Shown here one piece after another: positions 49,727 through 58,930 of a DNA stretch of 58,950 nt (positions are counted from its first letter, which is position 1; each line of letters opens with the position of its first letter). Origin of the DNA: an uncultured Collinsella sp. (GTDB lineage Bacteria; Actinomycetota; Coriobacteriia; Coriobacteriales; Coriobacteriaceae). The stretch lies in the NCBI GenBank assembly GCA_958423535.1, contig CATZRJ010000006.1, positions 1 to 58,950 of the forward strand, written 5' to 3'. The position numbers and the translations under genes are program-made. The notes below the pieces were generated by a model. That model was not told the DNA's origin, made no database searches, and saw only the letters and a list, made by a program, of their open reading frames with translations.

Positions 49727-52700
49727 GACGACGCATCGCTGGGCGGTCGCCCAGCAAAATCCCGAGCTCGAAAAGGAGCTTTCGGCTGGTCTGGGCATAC
49801 CCGGGCTGGTGGCGCGCATTATGGTTGCGCACGGCATTACATCCGTCGAGGAAGGCCAGCTGTTTTTGACGCCTTCGCTCGATCGCGACTGGGCGGACCC
49901 GCTTGTTATTCCGGGCATGGCGGTCGTCGCCGACCGCGTTGAGCGTGCTATTCGCAACCACGAGCACATTGCGGTCTTCGGCGATTTTGACGTTGACGGT
50001 ATTACGTCGACCTGCCTGTTGACCGAGGCGCTGCGAACGTTTGGCGCCAATGTCACACCATTCATCCCGCATCGCTTTGACGAGGGCTACGGTCTTTCGC
50101 GCGCGGCGCTCGACCGCGTTAACGAGCTCGCTCGTCCCCAGCTGATCGTGACCGTCGATAACGGCATTGCCGCCAAAGAAGAGGTTTCCTATCTGGAGAG
50201 CCTGGGGATCGATTTGGTGGTCACGGACCATCACGAGCCCTCCGATCAGGTGCCGCAGGGCGTGCCCCTAACCGACCCTAAACTCGAGGATGAGGGGCCC
50301 TCGCGTGAACTTGCCGGTGCCGGTGTGGCGCTCAAGCTGGTGCAGGTTTTGGGTGAGCGTTTGGACAAGCCGTCGTATTGGCGTTCGCTGATTGAGGTTG
50401 CGGCGCTGGGCACCGTGTCCGACATGATGCCGTTGACGCCCGAGAACCGCGCGCTGGTCGCTGAGGGCATCCAACAGATGCGCGTGACGGCTCGTCCCGG
50501 CTACATTGCGCTTGCAGCGCTCGCCAAGGCCGACCTTTCTACCATTACGGCGGACGGTCTATCGTTCTCGCTCATTCCCCGCTTAAACGCCGCCGGCCGC
50601 ATGGCCGATCCCAAGCTGGCGCTCGACTTGCTGCTTGCCCGCGATCCTATCGAGGCAAGCGCGCTGGCGGCCGAGCTCGAGGAGATCAACCGACAGCGTC
50701 GCGAGATTGAGGCGGAGCTCACGCGCGATGCCATGGCAAAGGTCGAGGAGACCTATGATGGCGGGCGCGCGATTGTCGTGGGCGGCGAAGGCTGGCACGA
50801 GGGCGTTAAGGGCATCGTGGCGAGCCGCCTCACCAACCGATATCACGTGCCGGCGTTGCTCTTCTCTATCGAGGACGGTATAGCACGTGGCTCGGGCCGC
50901 TCGGTGGGTAAGGTCAACCTGTTCGAAGCCGTCGAGCGCTGCTCCGACCTGCTGATTCGCCGCGGTGGGCATGCCGGCGCGGTGGGCGTGACCATCGAGG
51001 CGTCTAAGCTCGATGAGTTTCGTCGACGTCTTTCCGCCGTGTTGTCCGAGCTTCCCGCCGAGGACTTTGAGGACACCGACGAGGTTGCCGCCACGGTCGA
51101 CCTTTCCGAATTGAATATCGAGACCATCGAGCAGATCTCCCGTCTTGAGCCGTTTGGCCAGGGCAACAAGGTGCCGCTGTTGGCGGCCGAGGGCGTGACA
51201 ATGTGCGATCGCGCCGTGGTGGGCAAAACTGGCGAGCACATGCGCTTCGTGGCGACCGATGGCGCCGCGAGTGTGCCGGCCATTATGTTCCGCGTGCCGC
51301 AGATCGATAAGCTCATCAATTGCGATAGCGCCGTCGATTTGGTGTTCGAGGCCGTGGCCGAGCATTGGCAAGGTCGCGTAAAGCCAAAGCTCATGATCAA
51401 AGATGTCTTGGTGCGCGATACCACGGCACCCAATATCGACGATCCGGCATGTGAGCTTCGCCGCGGCGTACAACCGGCGGATTCTGGCCTGCGCCTGGAG
51501 TCGCGTAAACGCGAGACGCTTGCCCAACTTTCCTATACCGAGCTCACGCGCTCGCTCATTCACAGCTTTATCGGATCGAACCAGCCGCACCGCGCACAGG
51601 TCGAGGCGCTTGACGCTCTGGCCGACCACCAGAGCGTTTTGGCCGTTATGGGAACGGGTCGCGGCAAGTCGCTCATCTTTCATGTACATGCCGCACGCGA
51701 GGCGGTTCTTCGCGGGCGTGCGAGTATCTTTGTCTATCCGCTGCGCGCACTCGTTGCCGACCAGGCCTATCACCTTTCCTCGACGATGGCCGCGCTCGGC
51801 ATTGGCGTTGGCGTGCTGACCGGCGAGACCGTGGAGGCGGCGCGCGATGACGTGTTTGCCGGCCTGGCTTCGGGCCGCACCGGCATCGTTCTCACGACGC
51901 CGGAGTTCCTGTCTATCCATCGCGATCGCTTTGCACGTTCTGGACGTATTGGCTTTGTCGTTATCGATGAGGCACACCATGCCGGTCTTGCCAAAGGCGG
52001 CGACCGGAGCGCCTACCTCGACATGCCCGATATTCTCAAAGCCCTGGGCGACCCCGTTGTCATGGCGGCAACGGCTACCGCGACGGCCCCGGTCGTGGCG
52101 GAGCTTGCTCGTGTATTGCCGATTACCAGGACGGTGGTCGACGAGACCGTTCGCGAGAACCTGCAACTCGAGGACGACCGTGACCTTGCGAGCCGCGAAA
52201 ATCGCCTGGTGTCAATCGTGGCGACGGGGGAGAAGACCGTCATCTACGTCAACTCGCGCGACCAGTCCGTGGCGCTTGCCAAGACGTTGCGTAAACGCGT
52301 GCCCGACTGCGCGACCCATATTGCGTTCTATAACGCCGGGCTTGCGCGCTCCGATCGCCGCCGTGTTGAGGAAGCCTTTAGAGACGGAAGTCTCAGCTGC
52401 ATCGTTTCAACTTCGGCCTTCGGTGAGGGCGTCAACCTGCCCGATATCCGCCATGTCGTGCTCTACCACATGCCGTTTGGTGCGATTGAGTTTAACCAGA
52501 TGAGTGGCCGTGCCGGCCGCGATGGACAGCCCGCCGTGATTCACTTGCTCTATTCGTCGCGTGACGCTCGTATTAATGAGCGCCTGCTCGATTGTTACGC
52601 GCCCGAGCGCGATGAGCTTGTCACGCTCTATCGAGCGCTGCAGACCATGTGGCGCTCCAACCGTGGCAAGACGGGGGACGATTCATTCTGCGCGAGCGAT

Positions 52701-53000
52701 ATCGACATTGCGCAGATGTGTCTTGCCATCGATGCCCGCACGCCGGTCGACGAGCGCTCGGTGGAAAGCGGCCTGGGAATCTTCGAAGAACTCGGTTTCT
52801 GCCGCGTTTCGGGGTTTGACGATACGCGTCGCATCGCGATGGCGGAAAACCCCGGTCGCGTGCAATTAAGCAGGTCAATTCGCTATTTGGAGGGCTTGCG
52901 CTCGCGCATGGAGTTCACGGCTTTTCGGAGCTGGGCGCTCGATTCGTGCGCTTCTGATATGCTAGCCAAAGTTAATCGCCCGATCGTACCGCGGGCCTAG
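49713..53000 (+). CDS. recJ: RecJ exonuclease fused to a RecQ-like helicase
   Basis: 1095 aa, about twice normal RecJ length. The N-terminal half is RecJ: DFDVDG (about 91-96), TVDNG, DHHEP (near 172), the DHHA1 segment RGGHAGAVG (near 419) and an OB-like region to about 590. The C-terminal half is an SF2 helicase: MGTGRGKSL (near 647), VVIDEAHH (near 752), MAATATATAP, STSAFGEGVNLP and QMSGRAGRDG (near 931). RecJ degrades single-stranded DNA 5' to 3', often with RecQ, so the fusion joins unwinding and digestion in one chain. ATG 49713 is behind GGGGGTGGG. Confidence 0.92.
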   Translation: MSSLKTTHRWAVAQQNPELEKELSAGLGIPGLVARIMVAHGITSVEEGQLFLTPSLDRDWADPLVIPGMAVVADRVERAIRNHEHIAVFGDFDVDGITSTCLLTEALRTFGANVTPFIPHRFDEGYGLSRAALDRVNELARPQLIVTVDNGIAAKEEVSYLESLGIDLVVTDHHEPSDQVPQGVPLTDPKLEDEGPSRELAGAGVALKLVQVLGERLDKPSYWRSLIEVAALGTVSDMMPLTPENRALVAEGIQQMRVTARPGYIALAALAKADLSTITADGLSFSLIPRLNAAGRMADPKLALDLLLARDPIEASALAAELEEINRQRREIEAELTRDAMAKVEETYDGGRAIVVGGEGWHEGVKGIVASRLTNRYHVPALLFSIEDGIARGSGRSVGKVNLFEAVERCSDLLIRRGGHAGAVGVTIEASKLDEFRRRLSAVLSELPAEDFEDTDEVAATVDLSELNIETIEQISRLEPFGQGNKVPLLAAEGVTMCDRAVVGKTGEHMRFVATDGAASVPAIMFRVPQIDKLINCDSAVDLVFEAVAEHWQGRVKPKLMIKDVLVRDTTAPNIDDPACELRRGVQPADSGLRLESRKRETLAQLSYTELTRSLIHSFIGSNQPHRAQVEALDALADHQSVLAVMGTGRGKSLIFHVHAAREAVLRGRASIFVYPLRALVADQAYHLSSTMAALGIGVGVLTGETVEAARDDVFAGLASGRTGIVLTTPEFLSIHRDRFARSGRIGFVVIDEAHHAGLAKGGDRSAYLDMPDILKALGDPVVMAATATATAPVVAELARVLPITRTVVDETVRENLQLEDDRDLASRENRLVSIVATGEKTVIYVNSRDQSVALAKTLRKRVPDCATHIAFYNAGLARSDRRRVEEAFRDGSLSCIVSTSAFGEGVNLPDIRHVVLYHMPFGAIEFNQMSGRAGRDGQPAVIHLLYSSRDARINERLLDCYAPERDELVTLYRALQTMWRSNRGKTGDDSFCASDIDIAQMCLAIDARTPVDERSVESGLGIFEELGFCRVSGFDDTRRIAMAENPGRVQLSRSIRYLEGLRSRMEFTAFRSWALDSCASDMLAKVNRPIVPRA

Positions 53001-53015
53001 GGGAAGGGGACCTCG

Positions 53016-55376
53016 ATGGACGCCGCAGCCCGTACCGCCCATGATTCCACCCTCCAGCCGTTTTCGGAGATGGAGCACTATAAGCATGCCGATGAGCTGC
53101 CGCCCGAGATTATGGCGGACAGCTACGACAAGCTGGAGCGTCTGTGCCTCAAATATATGAACGAGGACGACTTCTCCAATGTGGAGCAGGCCTACTGCTT
53201 TGCTGCCGAGAAGCACTGCAACCAAAAGCGGCGCTCGGGTGAGATGTACATTAACCATCCCGTCGAAGTAGCTATCATTCTGGCTGACCTCAAGATGGAC
53301 TGCGATGTGGTGTGCGCCGCGTTGCTGCACGATACCGTCGAGGACACCGAGACCTCGCTTGCCGATGTTTCGGGTCTGTTTGGCGAAACCGTGGCAGGGC
53401 TCGTCGACGGCGTGACCAAGCTCACCAACATTGAAGTCGACAGCATGGACGAGAAGCAGGCGCTTACGCTGCGCAAGATGTTCCTCGCCATGTCCAAGGA
53501 CATCCGCGTCATCATCGTCAAGCTCGCCGACCGCCTGCATAACATGCGCACGCTTGCCGCTCTGCGCGAGGACCGCCGCCTGTTTAAGGCACGCGAGACC
53601 ATGGACGTGTACGCGCCTTTGGCCGACCGCCTGGGCATGAGTTCAATCAAGTGGGAGCTCGAGGACCTGTCCTTTTTCTACTTGGAGCCCGATGCCTACC
53701 AGCGCATCGCGCGCATGGTATCCGAGTCGCGCGAGGTTCGCGAGCGTTATCTGGCCGAGACCATCAAGACGCTCACCGATGAGCTCAATCGCATTGGTCT
53801 TGAGGGCTTTCAGATCAACGGTCGTTCCAAGCACTATTGGTCCATCTATCAAAAGATGAAGCGCAAGGGCAAGGAGTTCTCCGAGATTTACGACCTGGTG
53901 GCGCTGCGCGTCATCACGCATTCGGTGCGCGATTGCTATTCCACGCTTGGTGCCGTGCATACCCTGTGGCATCCCATGCCCGGTCGTTTTAAAGACTATA
54001 TCGCCATGCCCAAGGTCAATAACTACCAATCGCTTCACACGACGGTTATCGGCCCCACGGCCCGTCCGCTCGAGATTCAGATTCGAACCTACGAAATGCA
54101 CGAGCAGGCCGAGTACGGCATTGCCGCCCACTGGCTGTATAAGAAATCGGGCGGATCGTCTGCGTCTAAGACCAATGATGCCCAGCGTCTGGACGACCAG
54201 ATTAACTGGCTCAAGCACTCACTCGATTGGGCGGCGTCTGACGAGATCACCGATGCCAAGGAATACTTGCACTCGCTGAAGGTCGACTTGTTTGACCAGG
54301 AGATTTTTGTCTTTACGCCCAAGGGCGAGGTCATGGCGCTTCGTGCCGGCTCTACACCGCTCGACTTTGCCTACGCCGTTCATACCGAGGTCGGTAACCA
54401 CTGTGTCGGCGCCAAAATCAACGGTGCGGTGGCGCCGCTCACGCACGAGATCAAGACGGGTGACCGTGTCGAGATCCTGACCAACAAGAGCTCTAAGCCG
54501 TCGCGCGATTGGCTCAAGATCGTCAAGACACCTTCGGCCAAGTCAAAGATTCGCCGTTATTTCGCCGCCGCGACCAAGGATGACGACGCTGCCGCCGGCC
54601 GCGATATACTGGCCAAGGACCTGCGTAAGCGCGGGTATGGCATCTCTACGCCACGATCCACGCGTGCGCTCAACGCCGTGGCGGAGCAGTTTAACTTCAA
54701 GCAGCTCGAGGACCTTTTTGCAGCCGTTGGCGCGGGCAAGGTCGCCCCGCGCGCTGTGGGCAATAAGGTCGAGCAAATCTTGGACCCCAAGCCCGAGGAA
54801 CAGCTCACCAAGGCCGAGGCTATCGCCGAGGTCGTAAAGCAGCCCGCTCGCGGCTCCAACCGCAAGCCGCAAAAGCGCGGTAAGAGCGCCAGTAACGGCA
54901 TTATCGTCAAGGGCGAGAGCAACAGCGGCCTGCTGGTCCGTCTGGCTCATTGCTGCAACCCCGTGACGGGCGACGACATCGTCGGCTTCATCACGCGCGG
55001 TCGTGGCGTTTCGGTGCATCGCGCCAACTGCCCCAACGTCAAGGGCCTTATGGAACATCCCGAGCGCATGATTGACGTAGAGTGGGATGGTGCTGCCGAT
55101 ACGCTTTTCCAGGTCGAGATTGTGGTCGAGTGCCTGGACCGCATGGGCCTGCTCAAGGACGTCACCATCGCCATTGGCGATGCAGGCGGCAATATCCTTT
55201 CTGCCGCCACGTCGACCAACCGCGAGGGTATTGCAACCCTGCGCTTTATGGTCGAGATCTCGGACGCGAGTGGTCTGGATCCACTGCTGGCCTCCATCAG
55301 CAGCGTTGACTCGGTCTACGACGCGCGCCGCCTGATGCCCGGCGAGGGTGGAGCCCAGCTTAAGCGTCGCGTTTAG
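53016..55376 (+). CDS. rel: bifunctional (p)ppGpp synthetase/hydrolase
   Basis: 786 aa, full-length long RSH protein. The HD hydrolase domain has HDTVED (105-110) and KLADRLHNMRTL. The synthetase has MPKVNNYQSLHTTV (near 331) and EIQIRT. A TGS domain lies at about 428-490 (FTPKGEVMALRAGSTPLDFAYAVHTE, in part), then a conserved-cysteine region (LAHCCNPVTGDDIVGFITRG) and a C-terminal ACT domain. The hydrolase residues are intact, so it should both make and degrade the alarmone. It starts 16 bp after recJ. Antisense frames here are shadows. Confidence 0.95.
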   Translation: MDAAARTAHDSTLQPFSEMEHYKHADELPPEIMADSYDKLERLCLKYMNEDDFSNVEQAYCFAAEKHCNQKRRSGEMYINHPVEVAIILADLKMDCDVVCAALLHDTVEDTETSLADVSGLFGETVAGLVDGVTKLTNIEVDSMDEKQALTLRKMFLAMSKDIRVIIVKLADRLHNMRTLAALREDRRLFKARETMDVYAPLADRLGMSSIKWELEDLSFFYLEPDAYQRIARMVSESREVRERYLAETIKTLTDELNRIGLEGFQINGRSKHYWSIYQKMKRKGKEFSEIYDLVALRVITHSVRDCYSTLGAVHTLWHPMPGRFKDYIAMPKVNNYQSLHTTVIGPTARPLEIQIRTYEMHEQAEYGIAAHWLYKKSGGSSASKTNDAQRLDDQINWLKHSLDWAASDEITDAKEYLHSLKVDLFDQEIFVFTPKGEVMALRAGSTPLDFAYAVHTEVGNHCVGAKINGAVAPLTHEIKTGDRVEILTNKSSKPSRDWLKIVKTPSAKSKIRRYFAAATKDDDAAAGRDILAKDLRKRGYGISTPRSTRALNAVAEQFNFKQLEDLFAAVGAGKVAPRAVGNKVEQILDPKPEEQLTKAEAIAEVVKQPARGSNRKPQKRGKSASNGIIVKGESNSGLLVRLAHCCNPVTGDDIVGFITRGRGVSVHRANCPNVKGLMEHPERMIDVEWDGAADTLFQVEIVVECLDRMGLLKDVTIAIGDAGGNILSAATSTNREGIATLRFMVEISDASGLDPLLASISSVDSVYDARRLMPGEGGAQLKRRV

Positions 55377-55412
55377 TCGCGACGAACGTGCCACATTTTC
55401 GATATTCGCTAC

Positions 55413-55440
55413 ACTCGAGGCATCGTTCGATGCCTCGAGT
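55413..55440. other. perfect 13-bp palindrome between rel and the MBL gene
   Basis: ACTCGAGGCATCG and its exact complement (55413-55425 and 55428-55440) are separated by only TT. TCTATT follows. It could be a terminator for rel or, given its perfect symmetry, an operator. Confidence 0.6.
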
Positions 55441-55460
55441 TCTATTGAGAGGAGAGGGAC

Positions 55461-56144
55461 ATGAATGCTGTGTCCTTGGATTTAACTCCCAAGGGATCGG
55501 TCAAGATCGAGACGCTCGTAAACGGTCCCATTCAGACCAATAGCTATGCTGTTATTTCGGACAATGAGTGCGTGATTATCGACCCCGCATGGGAAGGCGG
55601 GCGCTTGGTGGAGCATATTCGAGCCGAGCATCCCGGCGTACGCATGCTTGGCGCCGTATGCACTCATGGCCATGCTGATCATGTTGGTGGTGTTGCCGGC
55701 GTACGAACCACCATTGGCGAGGGCTGCCAGTATGAGCTGTGTGCCAAGGATGTGGCGGTGCCGCATGCGAACATCGAGGAACAGCGAGCTATGTGGGGCA
55801 TTGAGACGCCCGACCCCGGGGAGCCGACGCGCCTGCTCGCCGAGGGCGATGCTATCGAGGTGGGCGATATCTGCCTGCAGGTGATCGAGACACCAGGGCA
55901 TACGCCGGGCGGGACCGTCTTGTTCGCTGCCACCGAGCAGGGGAACATTGCCTTTGTGGGCGACACCCTGTTTCCGGGTGGGCACGGCCGCACCGATCTT
56001 GTCGGTGGAGACGAAGCGGCGATTCTGCGCTCGCTCTCCAAGCTCGCCCGGCTTCTCCCGCCCGATACCGTTTGCCTAACCGGCCATGGCGATTCGACCA
56101 CCATGGCACGCGAGCTCATGCAGAACCCTTTCATGCAGGCGTAG
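55461..56144 (+). CDS. MBL-fold metallo-hydrolase (glyoxalase II-like)
   Basis: 227 aa. The metal motif THGHADHVGG, ETPGHTPGG and a later FVGDTLFPGGHGRTD and LTGHGDSTT match the small glyoxalase-II-like group of the metallo-beta-lactamase fold, binding two metals. The family hydrolyses thioesters or related bonds; the exact substrate is unknown. GAGAGGAGAGGG precedes the ATG. Separate unit between rel and fba. Confidence 0.88.
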   Translation: MNAVSLDLTPKGSVKIETLVNGPIQTNSYAVISDNECVIIDPAWEGGRLVEHIRAEHPGVRMLGAVCTHGHADHVGGVAGVRTTIGEGCQYELCAKDVAVPHANIEEQRAMWGIETPDPGEPTRLLAEGDAIEVGDICLQVIETPGHTPGGTVLFAATEQGNIAFVGDTLFPGGHGRTDLVGGDEAAILRSLSKLARLLPPDTVCLTGHGDSTTMARELMQNPFMQA

Positions 56145-56174
56145 CTTTATAGTCAGCTCCTGAAGCACGAGAAG

Positions 56175-56250
56175 CGTCCAAACGTCTAGCTATTTTTCCC
56201 CAACGGGTCGATTCCGTAGGGCAAACGGTCAAAAAAAGTCTGTTTGGACG
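56175..56250 (+). promoter_or_regulatory. inverted GTCCAAAC / GTTTGGAC half-sites upstream of fba
   Basis: CGTCCAAAC (56175-56183) and GTTTGGACG (56242-56250) are exact inverted copies 58 bases apart within the 195-bp gap. They may be operator half-sites for a looping regulator. Confidence 0.3.
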
Positions 56251-56271
56251 ATATTCGTGAACAAACGAACG

Positions 56272-56299
56272 TTTATGCTCGGGTACGCCGTGGTAAAAT
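56272..56299 (+). promoter_or_regulatory. candidate fba promoter
   Basis: TTTATG, a 16-bp spacer and an extended -10, TGGTAAAAT (56291-56299), stand 40 bases before the start. This suits a strongly expressed glycolytic gene. Confidence 0.45.
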
Positions 56300-56339
56300 C
56301 TCAGGCGTTATCGGAGCAACCTTACAGGAGGTTTCTTTT

Positions 56340-57206
56340 ATGCTCGTCAACGCAGCAGACATGCTCAAGAAGGCCGAGGCCGGCAAGTACGCTCTCGGTG
56401 CCTTCAACACCAACAACCTCGAGTGGACCCTGGCTATTCTCCAGGCCGCCGAGGAGGCCAAGTCTCCGCTGATCCTTCAGTGCACCGCTGGTGCCGCTAA
56501 GTGGATGGGCGGTTTCAAGGTCTGCGCCGACATGGTCAAGGCTGCCGTCGAGGCCACGGGCGTTACCGTTCCCGTCGCCCTTCACCTCGATCACGGTTCT
56601 TACGAGGACTGCTTCAAGTGCATCGAGGCCGGCTTCACGTCCATCATGTATGACGGCTCTCACGAGGAGACCTTCCAGCTTAACCTCGACCGCACCAAGG
56701 AACTCGTTGAGCTTGCCCACTCCAAGGGCATGTCCATCGAGGCCGAGGTCGGCGGCATCGGCGGCACCGAGGACGGCGTGACCTCCAACGGCGAGCTCGC
56801 TGACCCTGCTGAGTGCAAGCAGATTGCTGACCTGGGCGTCGACTTCCTCGCCTGCGGCATCGGCAACATCCACGGCGTGTATCCCGCCGACTGGGCTGGC
56901 CTTTCCTTCGAGCGTCTGAGCGAGATCAAGGCTCAGACCGGCGACCTGCCCCTCGTTCTGCACGGTGGTACCGGCATCCCCGAGGATCAGATCAAGAAGG
57001 CCATCTCCCTGGGCATCTCTAAGATCAACGTCAACACCGACCTGCAGCTCGTCTTTGCTGCAGCCACGCGTGAGTACGTTGAGGCTGGCAAGGATCAGCA
57101 GGGCAAGGGCTATGACCCCCGCAAGCTCCTGAAGCCTGGTCGCGAGGCCATCGTTGCCCGCACCAAGGAGCTCATGGAGGAGTTTGGCTCCGTCAACAAG
57201 GCGTAA
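56340..57206 (+). CDS. fba: class II fructose-bisphosphate aldolase
   Basis: 288 aa. ALGAFNTNNLEW, HLDHGSYEDC (zinc and catalytic residues near 82-85), YDGSHEE, EAEVGGIGGTEDG, CGIGNIHGVY and LHGGTGI are in the usual order. The enzyme splits fructose-1,6-bisphosphate using zinc. AGGAGG sits 9 bases before ATG 56340; the longer frame upstream overlaps the promoter. The gene stands alone and ends in a large nested hairpin. Confidence 0.96.
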   Translation: MLVNAADMLKKAEAGKYALGAFNTNNLEWTLAILQAAEEAKSPLILQCTAGAAKWMGGFKVCADMVKAAVEATGVTVPVALHLDHGSYEDCFKCIEAGFTSIMYDGSHEETFQLNLDRTKELVELAHSKGMSIEAEVGGIGGTEDGVTSNGELADPAECKQIADLGVDFLACGIGNIHGVYPADWAGLSFERLSEIKAQTGDLPLVLHGGTGIPEDQIKKAISLGISKINVNTDLQLVFAAATREYVEAGKDQQGKGYDPRKLLKPGREAIVARTKELMEEFGSVNKA

Positions 57207-57226
57207 GCGTCGCTAAACTTCCCACC

Positions 57227-57322
57227 GGAAGCCCCGTCTCCCTACGCTGTTTCCTTTGCGCTCACCTGGCTTCGCCAGAAGTCGCGCCAAGGAAACAGTT
57301 CCGGGGGACGGGGCTTCCTTTG
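57227..57322 (+). terminator. three-tier nested hairpin after fba
   Basis: Outer arms GGAAGCCCCGTC / GACGGGGCTTCC (57227-57238 and 57307-57318), middle arms CTGTTTCCTT / AAGGAAACAG (57247-57256 and 57289-57298) and an inner TGGCTTCGCCA nest on one axis, followed by TTTGTTT. It acts as a terminator but is unusually elaborate. No gene is seen between it and 57458. Confidence 0.75.
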
Positions 57323-57457
57323 TTTAACGCCGCAGGGTTACTGGGCTGAATTATTTATTTGACTACCGTTCGGCGGTGTTGATGGCTCCTTTGTTGGGGC
57401 TTTCTTTTTATCTCGGTACAATGGGCTTCAAGGGTTCTAGTGACTTGGAGTTTTGGT

Positions 57458-58891
57458 ATGGCTGTAATTAACGTGTCGCCTGCTGATGGGAAGGTTATTG
57501 ACGAGGATCCTGTTGGCTGCTCTGTTGATGTTTGCTGTGATGACTTTCGTCATCTCGATATTGGACTGCCGCCCGAGATTCTTCGTCTTAAGGATGCCGG
57601 GTATTTGACGCAGGCTGTTGCCGCCTGCGATCGCCTTTTGGAGCAGAACCCTGAGCCTTCGCTGGCTGCCTGCGTTCGCGCCGAGCGGTATCGCATGATC
57701 GAGACGCCGCTTCATTTTTCGGTGTCGCGTGATCGGGCCATCAAGATGATTCGCGAGGAGTGGCCCGCGTTTACCGATGAGCAGTTTGACGACCTGATTG
57801 ACCGCAAGCGTATCGATTGGCGCTTTATCGATGGTGAACTGTTCGTTCTCGACAACTTCCTTGATTCTTTGCGTGTGTATCCCAAGGAGGTTCCGGGTCT
57901 GCGTCCCGATTCTACGGATGGAATTGCGCTGCGCAACCAGATGCTCGAGGAGATGGAGACGCAGGGCGGGCTGTCTCGCACTATCACACTTAAGGCATGT
58001 GTGTCTGTCCCCGGTGCTTTGGAGGGGGAGACCGTTCGCGCGTGGCTTCCCGTTGCCGCCGCCTGTCGTCAACAGTCTCATATCGAGGTTCTCGATATGA
58101 CGTCGGAGGGTACTGTTGCCTCTGAAAACGTTTCGGCTCGTACTGCCTCTTGGACATCTTCGACTGAACATTCATTCTCGGTGACCTATCGCTATCACAT
58201 CGATGCCGCCTATTGCGATATCTATGGTGGCGCGCTCCCATCGCATACGTGCATGGACACGCCGCTGCCCGAGGATACTTCCGAGGACCGTCCGCACATT
58301 GCGTTTACGCCGTACCTGCGACAGTTGACGGAGCGTGTTATTGACGGGCTCGAGGATCCGCTCGATCGCGCTCGTGCTATCTATGATTACCTGACACGGC
58401 ATATCGACTATCGCTATCAGCCACCGTACCTGCTTTTGGGATCTATTGCCGATGACTGTGCACACTCGCTCCGCGGCGATTGCGGCGTTATGGCGCTCAC
58501 GTTTATCACCATGTGCCGCATCGCGGGCGTGCCTGCCCGTTGGCAGAGCGGCCTGTATGTTGCGCCCGATTCGGTGGGGCCGCACGATTGGGCTGAGTTC
58601 TATACGCCACAGACCGGTTGGCTTAACGCCGACGTATCGTTTGGTTCCTCGGCGCGCAGGATGGGGGAGGAGTGGCGTCGTCGTCACTACTTTGGCAATC
58701 TCGATCCGTGGCGCATGGTGGCAAACTGTCGGTTCCAGGCGGGGTTTGAACCTGTCTTTAACGGCATGCGCGAGGACCCCTACGATAACCAGATGGGCGA
58801 GGCCTCGGTCGACGGTCGCGGATGCCGTCAGCGCGAGATGCTCCGCACGGTCGAACTCATCGAAATGCTCGAAGTTCCATTTTCGGACTAA
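57458..58891 (+). CDS. transglutaminase-like cysteine protease-fold protein
   Basis: 477 aa, no signal peptide. The C-terminal part is a transglutaminase-like domain: LRGDCGVMALTFITMCRIAG (catalytic Cys near 340), HDWAEFY (His near 374) and LNADVSFG (Asp near 389). An N-terminal helical region (about 40-160) contains FTDEQFDDLIDRKRIDWRFI, and a beta domain follows. Such cytoplasmic transglutaminase-fold proteins may cleave or cross-link amides; the substrate is unknown. GGAG precedes ATG 57458. Confidence 0.85.
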   Translation: MAVINVSPADGKVIDEDPVGCSVDVCCDDFRHLDIGLPPEILRLKDAGYLTQAVAACDRLLEQNPEPSLAACVRAERYRMIETPLHFSVSRDRAIKMIREEWPAFTDEQFDDLIDRKRIDWRFIDGELFVLDNFLDSLRVYPKEVPGLRPDSTDGIALRNQMLEEMETQGGLSRTITLKACVSVPGALEGETVRAWLPVAAACRQQSHIEVLDMTSEGTVASENVSARTASWTSSTEHSFSVTYRYHIDAAYCDIYGGALPSHTCMDTPLPEDTSEDRPHIAFTPYLRQLTERVIDGLEDPLDRARAIYDYLTRHIDYRYQPPYLLLGSIADDCAHSLRGDCGVMALTFITMCRIAGVPARWQSGLYVAPDSVGPHDWAEFYTPQTGWLNADVSFGSSARRMGEEWRRRHYFGNLDPWRMVANCRFQAGFEPVFNGMREDPYDNQMGEASVDGRGCRQREMLRTVELIEMLEVPFSD

Positions 58892-58930
58892 TCGGCAGAA
58901 AGCTGTGATAAACTAACTCACGCATTACGT

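Noticed and set aside
50583..52166. 527-aa minus-strand frame opposite recJ
   Set aside because: Antisense shadow over the RecJ/helicase junction with no domain features.
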